From positions 1 through 64,000 of the forward strand of contig SVGC01000009.1 of the NCBI GenBank assembly GCA_015056495.1: DNA of 64,000 bases, read 5' to 3'. The notes below the pieces were generated by a model. It was not told where the DNA came from, made no database searches, and worked only from the letters and a program-made list of their open reading frames with translations. Source of the stretch: Butyrivibrio sp. (GTDB lineage: Bacteria; Bacillota; Clostridia; Lachnospirales; Lachnospiraceae). Below, one piece after another: positions 24,062-34,136 of this stretch. Made by a program: the position numbers and the translations under genes. The number at the start of each line of letters is the position of its first letter. The first letter of the stretch is position 1.

Positions 24062-25816
24062 TCACGCTCTCTCTGTTACGACCTTACCATCTTTGACTCT
24101 ATATACAATATCGCACTTCTCGATAGTCTGAAGTCTGTGGGCAATGATGATCAGAGTCTTTCTGCCATGGAGTCTGTTGATAGAATCCATGATTGCAGCC
24201 TCTGTCTCGTTATCAAGAGCTGAAGTAGCCTCATCAAGTACAAGCACTTCAGGATCTTCCATAAGCGCTCTGGCAATACCGATACGCTGTCTCTGACCAC
24301 CTGAGAGACGGATACCTCTCTCACCGATCTTGGTATCGAGACCTTCAGGAAGTCCCTTAACATATTCATCAAGCTGAGCCTCTTTAAGAGCCTGCCATAC
24401 CTTTGAATCGTCGATATCGTCATCATCATAACCGAACGCCACATTTTTTCTGATAGTTGAATCCAGCATAAAAATAGTCTGTGGAATATATCCGATATTC
24501 TTAAGCCATGACTGGTAGTGGTCTCTGACCTCTACGCCGTCAGCCAGTATCTCACCTGACTTTGGCTGAAGGAGTCCCAGCATAACGTCCACAATAGTAG
24601 TCTTGCCGGCACCGGATGTTCCAACGATACCTACTGACTTACCTACAGGTATTGTCATATCTGCATTATCAAGGACCGGTGTCTCTGTATTTGGATACTG
24701 ATAAACAATGTTTTTGAGCTCGATCTTTTGAGTAACTGGGAGCTTGTCCACGTTATTTTTCTGAAGATATCTGTCTGCATCATAAGATACCTTGTCATCA
24801 TGGATCTCAGTCTGCAGGTTGTCACTTACATTCATGAAAAATGGTTCAAAGTAAGAAATAGCTGTCATGTAGTTGTTGATACGGTTTGCACTTGGCAAAA
24901 GTCTTGCTGCAGCTGCTGCGAGAACTGTCAGCTGTGGCAAAAGGTCTGTAATGCTGACTCCGCGCTTCATAACAAAGAGCATATATCCGATCATACCGGC
25001 AATACTGATTGTCTCAATAAGGAGACGTGGTGTTGAATTGTAGAGGTTATATTTCTGAACCGCATTAACATAGCCCGCACCGCAATTAGCATAGCCGTTG
25101 ATAAAATAGTTTTCTTTTGCAGCAATCTTGATTTCTTTAATACCTGTAACTGATTCATCGATCCACTTGTACAATCCGCTATAGTAGTCCTGATTGTCTT
25201 CACCGGCTTTTTTCATAACAGGCTTGATGACATACTTGATCACAAGTAGTACCACTACAAGGAGACCTGCGATAAACATTGTCATTCCTGCATCAGAATA
25301 AAGAAGTATAGTCACAAGGCAGATAAATACAATGATCTCACTGGTCAGCTGCAGGCAGCTCAATATAAGACCATACATGTTATTAACGTCAGAAGTGATA
25401 TTACGCTGAATGACAGCTGTGTCAGCTCCAAGATAGTACTCATAAGGGCGTTTCATGAAGTTGATCATCATACGTCTCGATGTAGCAAACTGGTTGGTAT
25501 AAACAAATCTCAGCTGTACAACGTTCATGAAATACAGGAAGATATTTTTTACAACAAATACAAGCACTAGTGCCACCATAATGATAGCTGCAAGCTGCAA
25601 TGTGTCAGTAAGCCCCAAGCCATGATAGATAGGCCTTAATATGTCACTTTTTTCTACAGAATCAGGATCCATAACTGTAGTCATGACCGGAACGATCATG
25701 GCAATACCAAGTGACTCCAGCACGCCTCCTATAAGCATCATGAATATAATGCCTATCATCTGTTTTTTCTGTTTCTGATCCAACAAGACCATCATCTTTT
25801 GTAATATCTTACGCAT
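24062..25816 (-). CDS. ABC transporter, fused permease and ATPase; PglK/MsbA-type flippase
   Basis: A 584-residue half-transporter. Six membrane helices fill residues 20-300; the ATPase domain has Walker A VGTSGAGKTTIVDV (about 400), signature IRLSGGQRQRIGIARAL, Walker B VLVLDEATSALD and the H-loop IIAHRLQTIE. It works as a homodimer. In glycan loci such proteins flip lipid-linked oligosaccharides (PglK, WlaB). No MATE-like Wzx gene is seen in the window, so this is the best flippase candidate. The substrate is inferred from context. Confidence 0.92.
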   Translation of the reverse strand: MRKILQKMMVLLDQKQKKQMIGIIFMMLIGGVLESLGIAMIVPVMTTVMDPDSVEKSDILRPIYHGLGLTDTLQLAAIIMVALVLVFVVKNIFLYFMNVVQLRFVYTNQFATSRRMMINFMKRPYEYYLGADTAVIQRNITSDVNNMYGLILSCLQLTSEIIVFICLVTILLYSDAGMTMFIAGLLVVVLLVIKYVIKPVMKKAGEDNQDYYSGLYKWIDESVTGIKEIKIAAKENYFINGYANCGAGYVNAVQKYNLYNSTPRLLIETISIAGMIGYMLFVMKRGVSITDLLPQLTVLAAAAARLLPSANRINNYMTAISYFEPFFMNVSDNLQTEIHDDKVSYDADRYLQKNNVDKLPVTQKIELKNIVYQYPNTETPVLDNADMTIPVGKSVGIVGTSGAGKTTIVDVMLGLLQPKSGEILADGVEVRDHYQSWLKNIGYIPQTIFMLDSTIRKNVAFGYDDDDIDDSKVWQALKEAQLDEYVKGLPEGLDTKIGERGIRLSGGQRQRIGIARALMEDPEVLVLDEATSALDNETEAAIMDSINRLHGRKTLIIIAHRLQTIEKCDIVYRVKDGKVVTERA

Positions 25817-25847
25817 AAAACTATAATCCTTTTATATATCTATATAT

Positions 25848-26699
25848 TTATAATATTCCTTCAAGAAATACCGGAGGCTTGGCTCCAAGCCACATCTTAA
25901 CTCTCTTCAGATGCTGGCTGTTCCATGCATCATGTGCTTTAGTACTCTCCTCACACTTTTCAAGCATACGTGCAAATTCAGCCTCATCCTCCATCCAGCT
26001 TCTGGTCTTGTAATTGGAGCCAAATATGTAAGGCATGATCCTCTCCACAAGGTAAGCTTCCGCTGGGAAATTGTACTCTTTTCTATATTCCATAAGTGTA
26101 TTAAGGTTCTTATAAAATGTTACTGAATTCTTTAATACCTGATGTTTACTGATGATGTAGCATCCTCCAGGTGCAAAAGTCGCATATTTAGGAATTACCG
26201 CTTCCTCATATACAAACCTGATGAAATCGTCCAGGTCGTAGAAATATCTATAACTATGGCTCTGCCTCATATACCAGGAAGAATTGAACTCTGCAAAATG
26301 AGTCTCATCCAACAGAAATGCCGGGCATTCCTCGCTTGCCTTTTCATACTTGGCACGCATATTTTTTTCCTCATAAAGGAATGTGAAAAAGTGGTTATCA
26401 TAGGCTCTGTCAAAAAACTCCTGTGACACGTGCCTTCCGATGATATTGCCCTTTAAAAGAGCGATGTATTCAGGAAGATTGTCATAATGTCTTATAAAAT
26501 AATCAAAATAGCTCGTAAGATTATGCCCTGTATTTTCAATATGCATAATCTTATCAGCCGGATAAGTCTCATCCAGCTTGCGTTTCACTTCCTCATCATC
26601 TGAACTGTCCATTATAAGGAAGTTGTCACAATACTCTGTCAGATTCGTTGGAACTGTATTGTAATTATGTATCAGAAAAAAAATGTCTGTCTTTTTCAT
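25848..26699 (-). CDS. DUF3431-like protein, possible glycosyltransferase
   Basis: A 283-residue soluble protein. It starts KTDIFFLIHNYNTVPTN and contains IENTGHNLTSYFDYFIRHYD, EYIALLKGNIIGRHVS and FAPGGCYIISKHQVLK. These recall DUF3431, a family of putative transferases also found in fungi and plants, with conserved 'PGG/Q...S' and HxN-like segments. No standard DxD motif is seen. GGAG lies 6 bases before the ATG at 26699. It follows a membrane GT-C-like protein and precedes the ABC flippase. Family assignment is from memory and moderately sure. Confidence 0.65.
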   Translation of the reverse strand: MKKTDIFFLIHNYNTVPTNLTEYCDNFLIMDSSDDEEVKRKLDETYPADKIMHIENTGHNLTSYFDYFIRHYDNLPEYIALLKGNIIGRHVSQEFFDRAYDNHFFTFLYEEKNMRAKYEKASEECPAFLLDETHFAEFNSSWYMRQSHSYRYFYDLDDFIRFVYEEAVIPKYATFAPGGCYIISKHQVLKNSVTFYKNLNTLMEYRKEYNFPAEAYLVERIMPYIFGSNYKTRSWMEDEAEFARMLEKCEESTKAHDAWNSQHLKRVKMWLGAKPPVFLEGIL

Positions 26700-26802
26700 A
26701 TTATCTCCGTTTAAGATGCATGTATTTTGCCATTCCATATCACAAATCCCGAAAAAAGCTATTTAAAGTTAGCTTCACTACATGACTTATTTTCCAAATG
26801 CA

Positions 26803-28620
26803 TCACTCAATAGCCTTCCATCCGTCCTCAAACTTATCTCCCATCATCTCGCTCTGCTCCAGCATTCCGCGGTAGCATACGCCTGGGAACTTGTAGTAGC
26901 TGTTGACCTCATCGCTACCTGCTATATAAATAGTATATCCGTTATAATCCACACTGTCTTCATCCCTGTAGTCAAAAGGCTGCTGAGCAATGTAGTATGG
27001 GCTCTTGATGTTCTGTTTTACAAAAGATAAGTCATCCTTCATGTAGTTATTGATGTGATCACAGAAGCACACAAGCAAGCACCCTGAAAAGATCACACCG
27101 ACTACCTTCCAGACGTAACGGTTAGCTAACGCATCCTCACCCTTGTACTGCAAGATGTCTATGAACAATCCTACTGCTACAAGTGGCGCTGTCAGCAGAA
27201 ATGCCAGTCCATATCTGATGAATGGCGCTGATAAAAACCAAAAGGCTATATTTATATATAGAACTATCACATATATTACAAGTCCGCTGTGAAGTCTGAT
27301 CCTGCGACGGATAGCATACAGCAGGCAGACTATGTTCATCATAACGCTGAGGACGATGCCATAGATCAGCATCTGTCCGTATCCTGCCTGGCCTTCCCAC
27401 CATATTGGAAGCCACTCAGAGATTGGATCATCAAGCTTTGTCACATCATAGAGGCATCTTCCCCATACTGTTATCTGCGCGGAATCATTTTCAAGATATT
27501 GTACTGGAACCTTCCATTCAACATTGAATAGATCAATTGACGCAAATGGGTATAACAACCACCCGGATATTATTACATTTCTTATCAAAAAAGGCAAAAA
27601 TGCAAGGAAACCTATGAGGATAAATAGTCCAAGCTGCCTGAATTTCTTATTTTTAACCAGTTCTATTAGTGGATAGATCACTATCAAAACCAGTGTTGCT
27701 GCGGATAACTTCATACTTGCTGCAAAGAGAGCAAATACAGAGAGCATACCGGTTCTGTACATGAGAGCTGTATTTGCTGGTGATGAAGCCTTATACAGAT
27801 CGATACCTTTTTTGCCAAAAATAAGTCCGCAAGGAGCCTCTTCAAAGGCTTCAAGCCATGCCACCAGTATGTAATGGCAGATCATCAGCGCACTGTAATC
27901 TGTCGCTGGAGACATAAATCCGGTAAGGTTGGTAAATATATAGATCAGAAAAGCTATCCTTGCAAAGTCCGCCATATGGCTCTTGTGGCTGTTCCATCTC
28001 CTGAGTCCATAGCAGGAATATATAAAGCCGATAGCACCTATCCAGCCTGTAGCTGTATGAAGGGCGAGGCTTCCGCCTGCATTAGCACCGATCTTGGGAA
28101 TCCATGAAAAGGTGTATAGCGCACAAAACGGCAGATAGGAACTGTTATATCCAAGGTGCTGCTGGATATTAGCAAGCCCCTTGACTGAGCCGTATACCTC
28201 TATGTAGTGTATTGCCTGAGCATGGTAGATGCCTGTATCAGTATGAAATGTTCCCCTTGATGTAAAAAAGGCTATGAACAGGATAAATATCAGATAAAAT
28301 AAGCCTTCGTAGCTTATGGCAATCTTTCTGATCTGTCTTATTATGTCGATAAGCTCTCTCTGAAAGTTCTTCACAATTACGAGAGGCAGTATGGTTCCAA
28401 TCAGCAGTAGCACATGACATACTGCACTTACACCGGCGAACAGGCTAAAAACCTGAGCATAAACTGTCTGAGCTGCAAAGCCAATCATGATATATGGTGC
28501 TATTTTATCCTTATACAACTCAGGTATATTCAGCACTTTTTTTAATAAGGCATTGAGTGATATGCCTAATATCAGTGAAATAGCTGACATGTAAATCCAA
28601 CTGATAAGCACTACAAGCAT
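26803..28620 (-). CDS. LIC_10190-like polytopic membrane protein
   Basis: A 605-residue membrane protein with about 12 helices and a soluble C-terminal tail of roughly 80 residues. FFTSRGTFHTDTGIYHAQAI then YGSVKGLANIQQHLGYNSS in the first large outer loop (about residues 118-160) recalls the LIC_10190 group, found in surface glycan loci and resembling GT-C transferases. AGAGGA lies 7 bases before the ATG. It lies 25 bases from the GT52-like gene. It probably transfers a sugar from a polyprenyl-phosphate donor, but no activity is established for the group as far as I know. Confidence 0.72.
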   Translation of the reverse strand: MLVVLISWIYMSAISLILGISLNALLKKVLNIPELYKDKIAPYIMIGFAAQTVYAQVFSLFAGVSAVCHVLLLIGTILPLVIVKNFQRELIDIIRQIRKIAISYEGLFYLIFILFIAFFTSRGTFHTDTGIYHAQAIHYIEVYGSVKGLANIQQHLGYNSSYLPFCALYTFSWIPKIGANAGGSLALHTATGWIGAIGFIYSCYGLRRWNSHKSHMADFARIAFLIYIFTNLTGFMSPATDYSALMICHYILVAWLEAFEEAPCGLIFGKKGIDLYKASSPANTALMYRTGMLSVFALFAASMKLSAATLVLIVIYPLIELVKNKKFRQLGLFILIGFLAFLPFLIRNVIISGWLLYPFASIDLFNVEWKVPVQYLENDSAQITVWGRCLYDVTKLDDPISEWLPIWWEGQAGYGQMLIYGIVLSVMMNIVCLLYAIRRRIRLHSGLVIYVIVLYINIAFWFLSAPFIRYGLAFLLTAPLVAVGLFIDILQYKGEDALANRYVWKVVGVIFSGCLLVCFCDHINNYMKDDLSFVKQNIKSPYYIAQQPFDYRDEDSVDYNGYTIYIAGSDEVNSYYKFPGVCYRGMLEQSEMMGDKFEDGWKAIE

Positions 28621-28645
28621 GTCTGTATCCTCTTTTTATCTATTC

Positions 28646-29809
28646 TCAATCCACAATCTGCTCATTGATCCTATGTATCTCCGGTGCCTCATACTTATCC
28701 ATGAAGTCATCCCCCAGGTACACCTTTTCATCCACAAATTTAATGGAATCCACCTGAGTGTACACAGACACGATCTTGTTAAACCTAAGTCCTTCAATGA
28801 AGTTGAGCATCTCCATTGGGAAGGAGCCTGACAGCAGTATGGTATCAGAAAATGACTTGGTATAATCCAGCACATCTCTTGGATGCTGCTTGATCATCAC
28901 AACTGCCTTCTGGCCATCCACTGTGCCATACTCATCTACAAGGTCTCTAAAGAGCCTCTCCCTTGTCTCAAGGTCACATAATGGCTCTGACAAGATAAGG
29001 ACGCGCGGCTTATCAAGTCCCTGAGATAGCTGGCTCTGGAGTTCGTCCATGTTTTCGATAAATAACCCTAGCATCAAATCCTTGTCAGCCTGTGTAAGCT
29101 CTGCTACAAGGCTCTCACGTGGAAGCTCAACATATTTTTTGCACGGATAGTCAAGGATACTGATGTCATTGACTTCCATGTCTATGCAATATCTTCCGTA
29201 GCCGTTCTGGATGAAAATAAGTCCTGTTGAAGCCATCCATGCCTTGAACTTGAAATGTCCGTTATTGTCAAAACGCGCTGTATCGCCGTATTTGATGCAG
29301 TTAAGTCCATCCTCAAGGGCATGATATCTGATCTTTTTATAATTAAGGTAATAGCCAATTGGGTCAGAATCGCAGAATACAAAGATCTCCTTGTATTTCT
29401 TGAAATCAACCGGAACGTAAGGCTCCTGCAGTTGTGCAAATCTCTTGCAGAACTTGATTCTATTGATCATGTTCTTAACAAGGCTGCCGGTGTTGGTCCT
29501 AAGAGGCTTGAGTTCCGGGAAAAAGGTATCTTCTTTTTCATCATACTCAATTACTTCCTCGAAGAGTCCGCACTGCCTGGCTCTCTCCACCATGGTGCCA
29601 AATTTGTTGGACATCTTGGAAAGGACAAGAGTTGCGCGGCCAGCCATATTGCTTCCCTCTGAAGCTTTGTTGTTTCCTGCAGAAATCCTGTTCTTATAAG
29701 CATCTCCATCCTTGGACGAAGTACTTATTCCATGTAATATATGAAATTCCTTAAGACATGCCACATACACATGGTAAAAGGTGTGGCATACGTATATTCT
29801 CTCGTGCAT
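28646..29809 (-). CDS. GT52-like (sialyltransferase/polysialyltransferase-type) glycosyltransferase
   Basis: A 387-residue protein. The start MHERIYVCHTFYHVYVACLK is typical of the GT52/alpha-2,3-sialyltransferase group, and the C-terminal half has VLILSEPLCD, VVMIKQHPRDVLDY and LLSGSFPMEMLNF, matching that fold's CMP-sugar site (H-P motif). This group uses CMP-activated nonulosonic acids. The same operon encodes PseF, which makes CMP-pseudaminic acid, so it may be the pseudaminic acid transferase. Residues 28-56 are a Ser/Asn/Lys-rich insertion. AAAGGA lies 7 bases before the ATG. The donor is inferred. Confidence 0.8.
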   Translation of the reverse strand: MHERIYVCHTFYHVYVACLKEFHILHGISTSSKDGDAYKNRISAGNNKASEGSNMAGRATLVLSKMSNKFGTMVERARQCGLFEEVIEYDEKEDTFFPELKPLRTNTGSLVKNMINRIKFCKRFAQLQEPYVPVDFKKYKEIFVFCDSDPIGYYLNYKKIRYHALEDGLNCIKYGDTARFDNNGHFKFKAWMASTGLIFIQNGYGRYCIDMEVNDISILDYPCKKYVELPRESLVAELTQADKDLMLGLFIENMDELQSQLSQGLDKPRVLILSEPLCDLETRERLFRDLVDEYGTVDGQKAVVMIKQHPRDVLDYTKSFSDTILLSGSFPMEMLNFIEGLRFNKIVSVYTQVDSIKFVDEKVYLGDDFMDKYEAPEIHRINEQIVD

Positions 29810-29833
29810 AGTAGTTCCTTTATATTTTACATC

Positions 29834-31708
29834 TCAATCCACAACCTGCGTCACTGCATAGATCTCGAATCCACCAATTGTATCCACAAGCTCGGTTTTA
29901 ATCTCAATATCCTGATCTGCATAGTAGTCCACAAGCCACTGAGTATCAGCCTCCACAGAGTTTACAGGGTCAAGGACAAAGTACACATTGTCAAGTAACA
30001 GCGCACTCTGCATGTCTGTAAAGCCGTAGCTCTCAAGCTTTTTCTGATAAAGCGGGCTCTTGCTGGCCCAGCCGCCCATCACATCATAGTTGGCCTCGGA
30101 GTTATCCACATTTTCAAACATCTTCTCAGTATAAGTGGTTGTTGAGTATACGTCAAAGAAATAGAAATTCTCACTATTTTGCCTGCAGTAGGAATAGATT
30201 TCCTTATATGACGCATTTGTCATAATTCTACCAGCATCCTCTTTTGCAATAATATCCGCATTGAAGTAAATAGCCGGAACTGTAACTGCAAGAAGTAAAA
30301 ATGAGATAATGCAGGAGCTGACGATCTTGTCTCTGCGCCTTAGCTCTCTCATCTTTTTAAACAGCATACCTGCCAGCACAGCGCTCTCCACAAGGTACAG
30401 GGAATGTGTAATCCTGATTGGGTCTCTGCCTCTTACAAGAATATATCCCCAGAGTGTTGTCCTGCACACGAACAGCAGGAATAATTCAAAAAATATATAT
30501 GCAAAGCGCACCAGTACTGTGTTGTCTTTTTTTCCAGGCAAAAGATATATCACAAAGACTGCTAGATACAGCACTATCACTGCCAGATTGTATGGATAAT
30601 CCGTCATTGGGTATTCATATGACATCGGTGCCTGAACCGCGTGAAGTCTGTATATATAAGCAGGGATCACATTCATGATGCTTGTAAGCAGCGGCTCTTC
30701 GTCAGTTTTGATGCTGGCCGCATAATCTGCAATCTCGCCCACCAGCTTGGAATCGATCTCCGTATCAAGTCCAAAATTGTAATTAACAAGTAGCTCCTGC
30801 TCAGCCTGGGTAATGCCTATTTCGTCGTAGAAGTCGCTATTTGCTTCGTAATCAGGGATTGTCTGGAAATCGTACAGCTCAGTCCTGTTGTCAAAAAAGG
30901 CTGTGAACTCTTTCCACTCCGCTGAACCATAGGCAATCCTGTGGCTTAACTGACAGGCTCCGATTCCAACCACCAGCGCCAGGCACATAATGAGGAAATA
31001 CTTGGCTATATCATAAAATGTCCTGTCGTTCTCATAGCTGGTGGCATTGTACTTCTGCCCCAGCATAGGCCTTACGAAAGACAGGTCGCTTATCTCCATG
31101 TTGATCCTATAGCAGAAAGCCAGTCCTGTCATAGGCAGTGTCAGAAGCAGCATCTCCGACCTGATGAGGTACGCAATCCAGATCAGAACCAGGGAAAAAA
31201 TGTCTGAAACTATCCTCCAGGTCATATCTTTTCTGGAAGTAAGAAACAGAAAGGCTGCGGTTGCTGACATCAGCGCACATGCAAAGGTGTACTGGACTAT
31301 CAGAATGTGGTTCAGCATAAGTCCCAGAAAGATCAGCACTTCCACCACAACAAGGGCAATCTTGCTATAAACATGCTCAACAAAACGCTGGCTCCTGAAG
31401 ATGATCACAAATATGCATAAAAACTGGACTGCGCACAGAAATATCCCATACCAGTCAAGTCCGGAAAAAAGTCTATATGGAATGCTGATGAATGCGCTGA
31501 TAAGGTACAGCATCTGGATATTGTGGCCTTCAGGAGTGCCTGTGTAAACACCTGACAGGATATCCTTCATCAGCACGTCATCATTTAGGTCAAAATAAAA
31601 ATCTGAGATCAGGGAGGCTACAACAACGATAATAGCAGTCGCAATAATAGATAACAGAAGTCCTAAGTACTTTTTTCCTATCCTAGCGGCCATATTATTT
31701 TTTTCCAC
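29834..31708 (-). CDS. Polytopic membrane protein, GT-C-like
   Basis: A 624-residue protein with about 11 membrane helices and a C-terminal outer domain of roughly 130 residues. The first outer loop reads FYFDLNDDVLMKDILSG, where Asp-Asp is placed as in GT-C transferases. The family is not recognised. The start is GTG at 31708 with AGGAGG 8 bases upstream. It lies between a GT2 (105 bases) and the GT52-like gene (24 bases), inside the pseF-led operon. A sugar-transfer role outside the membrane is likely but not shown. Confidence 0.75.
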   Translation of the reverse strand: MEKNNMAARIGKKYLGLLLSIIATAIIVVVASLISDFYFDLNDDVLMKDILSGVYTGTPEGHNIQMLYLISAFISIPYRLFSGLDWYGIFLCAVQFLCIFVIIFRSQRFVEHVYSKIALVVVEVLIFLGLMLNHILIVQYTFACALMSATAAFLFLTSRKDMTWRIVSDIFSLVLIWIAYLIRSEMLLLTLPMTGLAFCYRINMEISDLSFVRPMLGQKYNATSYENDRTFYDIAKYFLIMCLALVVGIGACQLSHRIAYGSAEWKEFTAFFDNRTELYDFQTIPDYEANSDFYDEIGITQAEQELLVNYNFGLDTEIDSKLVGEIADYAASIKTDEEPLLTSIMNVIPAYIYRLHAVQAPMSYEYPMTDYPYNLAVIVLYLAVFVIYLLPGKKDNTVLVRFAYIFFELFLLFVCRTTLWGYILVRGRDPIRITHSLYLVESAVLAGMLFKKMRELRRRDKIVSSCIISFLLLAVTVPAIYFNADIIAKEDAGRIMTNASYKEIYSYCRQNSENFYFFDVYSTTTYTEKMFENVDNSEANYDVMGGWASKSPLYQKKLESYGFTDMQSALLLDNVYFVLDPVNSVEADTQWLVDYYADQDIEIKTELVDTIGGFEIYAVTQVVD

Positions 31709-31813
31709 CTGTAAACCCTCCTTAATTCAAAGACTTTTGTTACTGCTTACTTACGATAGCTAGCTCAGGTAACAAACTTCCATTTTAAATACCAATTATT
31801 TGATCCCCATATC

Positions 31814-32947
31814 TTATTTAAAACCGTGAGCTCTTCTGATTCCCCTATATGCCCACAGCATCCTGTAATATGCGTAGAACTGCGCATGAGAGCGCATCTG
31901 CATATGTATCAGTTTCTTTTCCTCTGCGTGGACTCGCTCCTGATAATACTTATTTTTCTCAAACTCAGGGAAAGTCGCTTTCATCTCTTCCCCAAGCTGT
32001 CTGCAGAAATTGTAGCGGTCCTGGATATGCTGCTCTATCGGCATTGCAGAAAAAAGAGTATTTACATAGAACAGCACGATGTACATAAATTCTATTTCTT
32101 CTTTGTAATCCTCAAAATAACCGTACTTATGAGCCTGCTCCAATATCATGCGTCCAGCCACCATTCTGTCTTCCAGATTCTTCTTGGAAATAGTATGAAC
32201 AGTGGATGCATCATGCTGATAGTAGTAATACAGCGGCTCCTGGATGTATTCAAAATGCTTGGATCTCAGCATCCAGGTATTACTGATGGCGTTATCCTCG
32301 TAGAATATATCTTCCGGGAATATGTGGACGCGCTTTTCGTAGACCTCCTGCTGCCAGAAGTCTGAGGCTGAACCTGATCCCATTGCGTTTGCACCTTGTA
32401 TAGCAGGATCAAGCTCTCCAAATACAAGCTCTCTCTTATATATCTTGACTACAAGACTTCCTGTATCCAAAAGAAGCTTTCTATACTTTTCCTTATCCAT
32501 AACACCAGTCTGCTCAAAGGTGTTATTGTGTACAACCTGCCCAACTTCCATTGTGTGGCTGTTTACAAGGCTGTAGTCGCAGCCAACCATGTCTGCACCT
32601 GTTTCATCAGCCTTTTTTAACAGAACCTCATAATAATCTGCAGTTACCCAGTCGTCGGCATCGATAAAGCCTATCCACTCACCGCCTGCGATGGTAAGCC
32701 CAATATTTTTGGCGCCACCCTGATGGTGATTTACCGGTGAATGCACTGCAATAAATCTGCCAGGGTACTGCTGCTCATATTCTTTCATCAGGGCAAAAGA
32801 GTTATCAGTAGATGCGTCATCTACGGCAATGATCTCTATGTCCTCATCCGGAAGTGTCTGATGCACAAGGCTGTCGAGACACCACTTCAATTTATCATCT
32901 GCTGCCATGTTGTAAACAGGCACTATTACGCTTAATCTCTTAGACAT
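31814..32947 (-). CDS. GT2 family glycosyltransferase
   Basis: A 377-residue glycosyltransferase with a GT-A domain in residues 1-230: RLSVIVPVYNMAADDK, EIIAVDDASTDNS, the metal motif IGFIDADDWVT and a C-terminal helical region. AGGA lies 7 bases before the ATG. It follows the PLP enzyme by 22 bases. The donor and acceptor are unknown; it probably extends the repeat unit. Confidence 0.9.
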   Translation of the reverse strand: MSKRLSVIVPVYNMAADDKLKWCLDSLVHQTLPDEDIEIIAVDDASTDNSFALMKEYEQQYPGRFIAVHSPVNHHQGGAKNIGLTIAGGEWIGFIDADDWVTADYYEVLLKKADETGADMVGCDYSLVNSHTMEVGQVVHNNTFEQTGVMDKEKYRKLLLDTGSLVVKIYKRELVFGELDPAIQGANAMGSGSASDFWQQEVYEKRVHIFPEDIFYEDNAISNTWMLRSKHFEYIQEPLYYYYQHDASTVHTISKKNLEDRMVAGRMILEQAHKYGYFEDYKEEIEFMYIVLFYVNTLFSAMPIEQHIQDRYNFCRQLGEEMKATFPEFEKNKYYQERVHAEEKKLIHMQMRSHAQFYAYYRMLWAYRGIRRAHGFK

Positions 32948-32969
32948 GTATTTGTCCTATCTATTTTAA

Positions 32970-34136
32970 TTACAAGCTTTCTTTCAGCATCTGAGCCACG
33001 TAATCCATGTGCTCAGTGTTATAGCGATGATCGATCCAAAATCCCAGCATATGTTCAGAGAAATCCTTGGAAACAGCGCATGTTGCGGCTGCCTCATCAT
33101 CTATCGGCCACAGGACAGGTGCGTAGACACCCTTCTGGGCAAGCTTTCTTTCAAATTCATCTCTTGAACAGCCCACAACCCTTTCATTTACAAGGATTGG
33201 AAGCATAAATGGTGTTACATCAGCTGGTGCTTCTGGTAGCAACGTAAATGGTGACTGTTGCCTATCAGCATCTGCATCGCATGACATGTTTGTCATAATC
33301 TCTTCAAACTTCTTATAAAGATGATGATAGTTCTCGCTGCGACGTTCCATCATCTCTTTTACCGGCGCATGCTGTATGTCGCTATAGCTCTGCTCTGATA
33401 TCTCATAGATGGTGAATCCATTATCAAGGGCGTCATCTGCGTCAGATAAAAGGCCTCTAAAGTGAGCCTTGAGTTCCTGATCTGGATTCTCAATATATGC
33501 AGTCTTCTCAGTCATAGCCTGCGTACGCATGGTGGTAAAAGAAGTCTCGCCCTTTTTTGCTGTAGCTAAAAACTCTTTATCTCCGGTGAGCACCACAGCA
33601 CCATCAGCCAGCCCAAACCACTTTCTGATGCTGCCTATCTGGTAATCTGCATTTTCAAGATCATAATGATCCGGAGTCAGCAGTATATGTGTGATGTCCT
33701 CCACGATTATAGCCTGTGGATATGCCGTCTTTATAGCTTTGTTGACATCTCGCTGATCTGCCATGCTAAAAAGGTTCATGGTCAGAATGACTGGCGCAAA
33801 TGACGCCTTATGCTGATCAATGTCTAGAAGTGATTCCTTCGCAATCTTCAGATTTTTTTCAAGTTTGTAAAAAACAACCTTATATCCATGCATTCTAAAT
33901 GGCTCTACCATTGAATCACAGGACAGTGCCGGCATGTAGACTATTTTTTCAAAGGAATCATTTCCCTTCCGGGCCTGCTTAAGGGCAATATCTTCTGCAA
34001 TAAATCCAATTGCATCGCGGCCGCAGCGAAGGTACTTTGCAGTTCTTCCCGTCTTTTCAAATAACTTGGGAATACTGTCTCCCTGAGCCATATCAGGCTT
34101 TATATAGTTAAATTCACTTCCTACTTCGTATTTCAT
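32970..34136 (-). CDS. PLP-dependent DegT-like aminotransferase
   Basis: A 388-residue fold-type I PLP enzyme. CGRDAIGFIAEDI, VYMPALSCDSMVEPF, IIVEDITHILLT (PLP Asp) and YQIGSIRKWFGLADGAVVL (PLP Lys) mark the DegT-related group with an SxRK motif. It is coupled by ATGA overlap to an ATP-grasp ligase. Such a pair could make an amino compound and then join it by an amide bond. A polar insertion near residues 281-296 holds CDADADRQQ. The pair lies directly beside pseG, so a modification of pseudaminic acid or its acceptor is an inference. Confidence 0.8.
   Translation of the reverse strand: MKYEVGSEFNYIKPDMAQGDSIPKLFEKTGRTAKYLRCGRDAIGFIAEDIALKQARKGNDSFEKIVYMPALSCDSMVEPFRMHGYKVVFYKLEKNLKIAKESLLDIDQHKASFAPVILTMNLFSMADQRDVNKAIKTAYPQAIIVEDITHILLTPDHYDLENADYQIGSIRKWFGLADGAVVLTGDKEFLATAKKGETSFTTMRTQAMTEKTAYIENPDQELKAHFRGLLSDADDALDNGFTIYEISEQSYSDIQHAPVKEMMERRSENYHHLYKKFEEIMTNMSCDADADRQQSPFTLLPEAPADVTPFMLPILVNERVVGCSRDEFERKLAQKGVYAPVLWPIDDEAAATCAVSKDFSEHMLGFWIDHRYNTEHMDYVAQMLKESL

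Noticed and set aside
31826-32365. Plus-strand frame of 179 residues
   Set aside because: It lies wholly opposite the GT2 gene and has no ribosome site.
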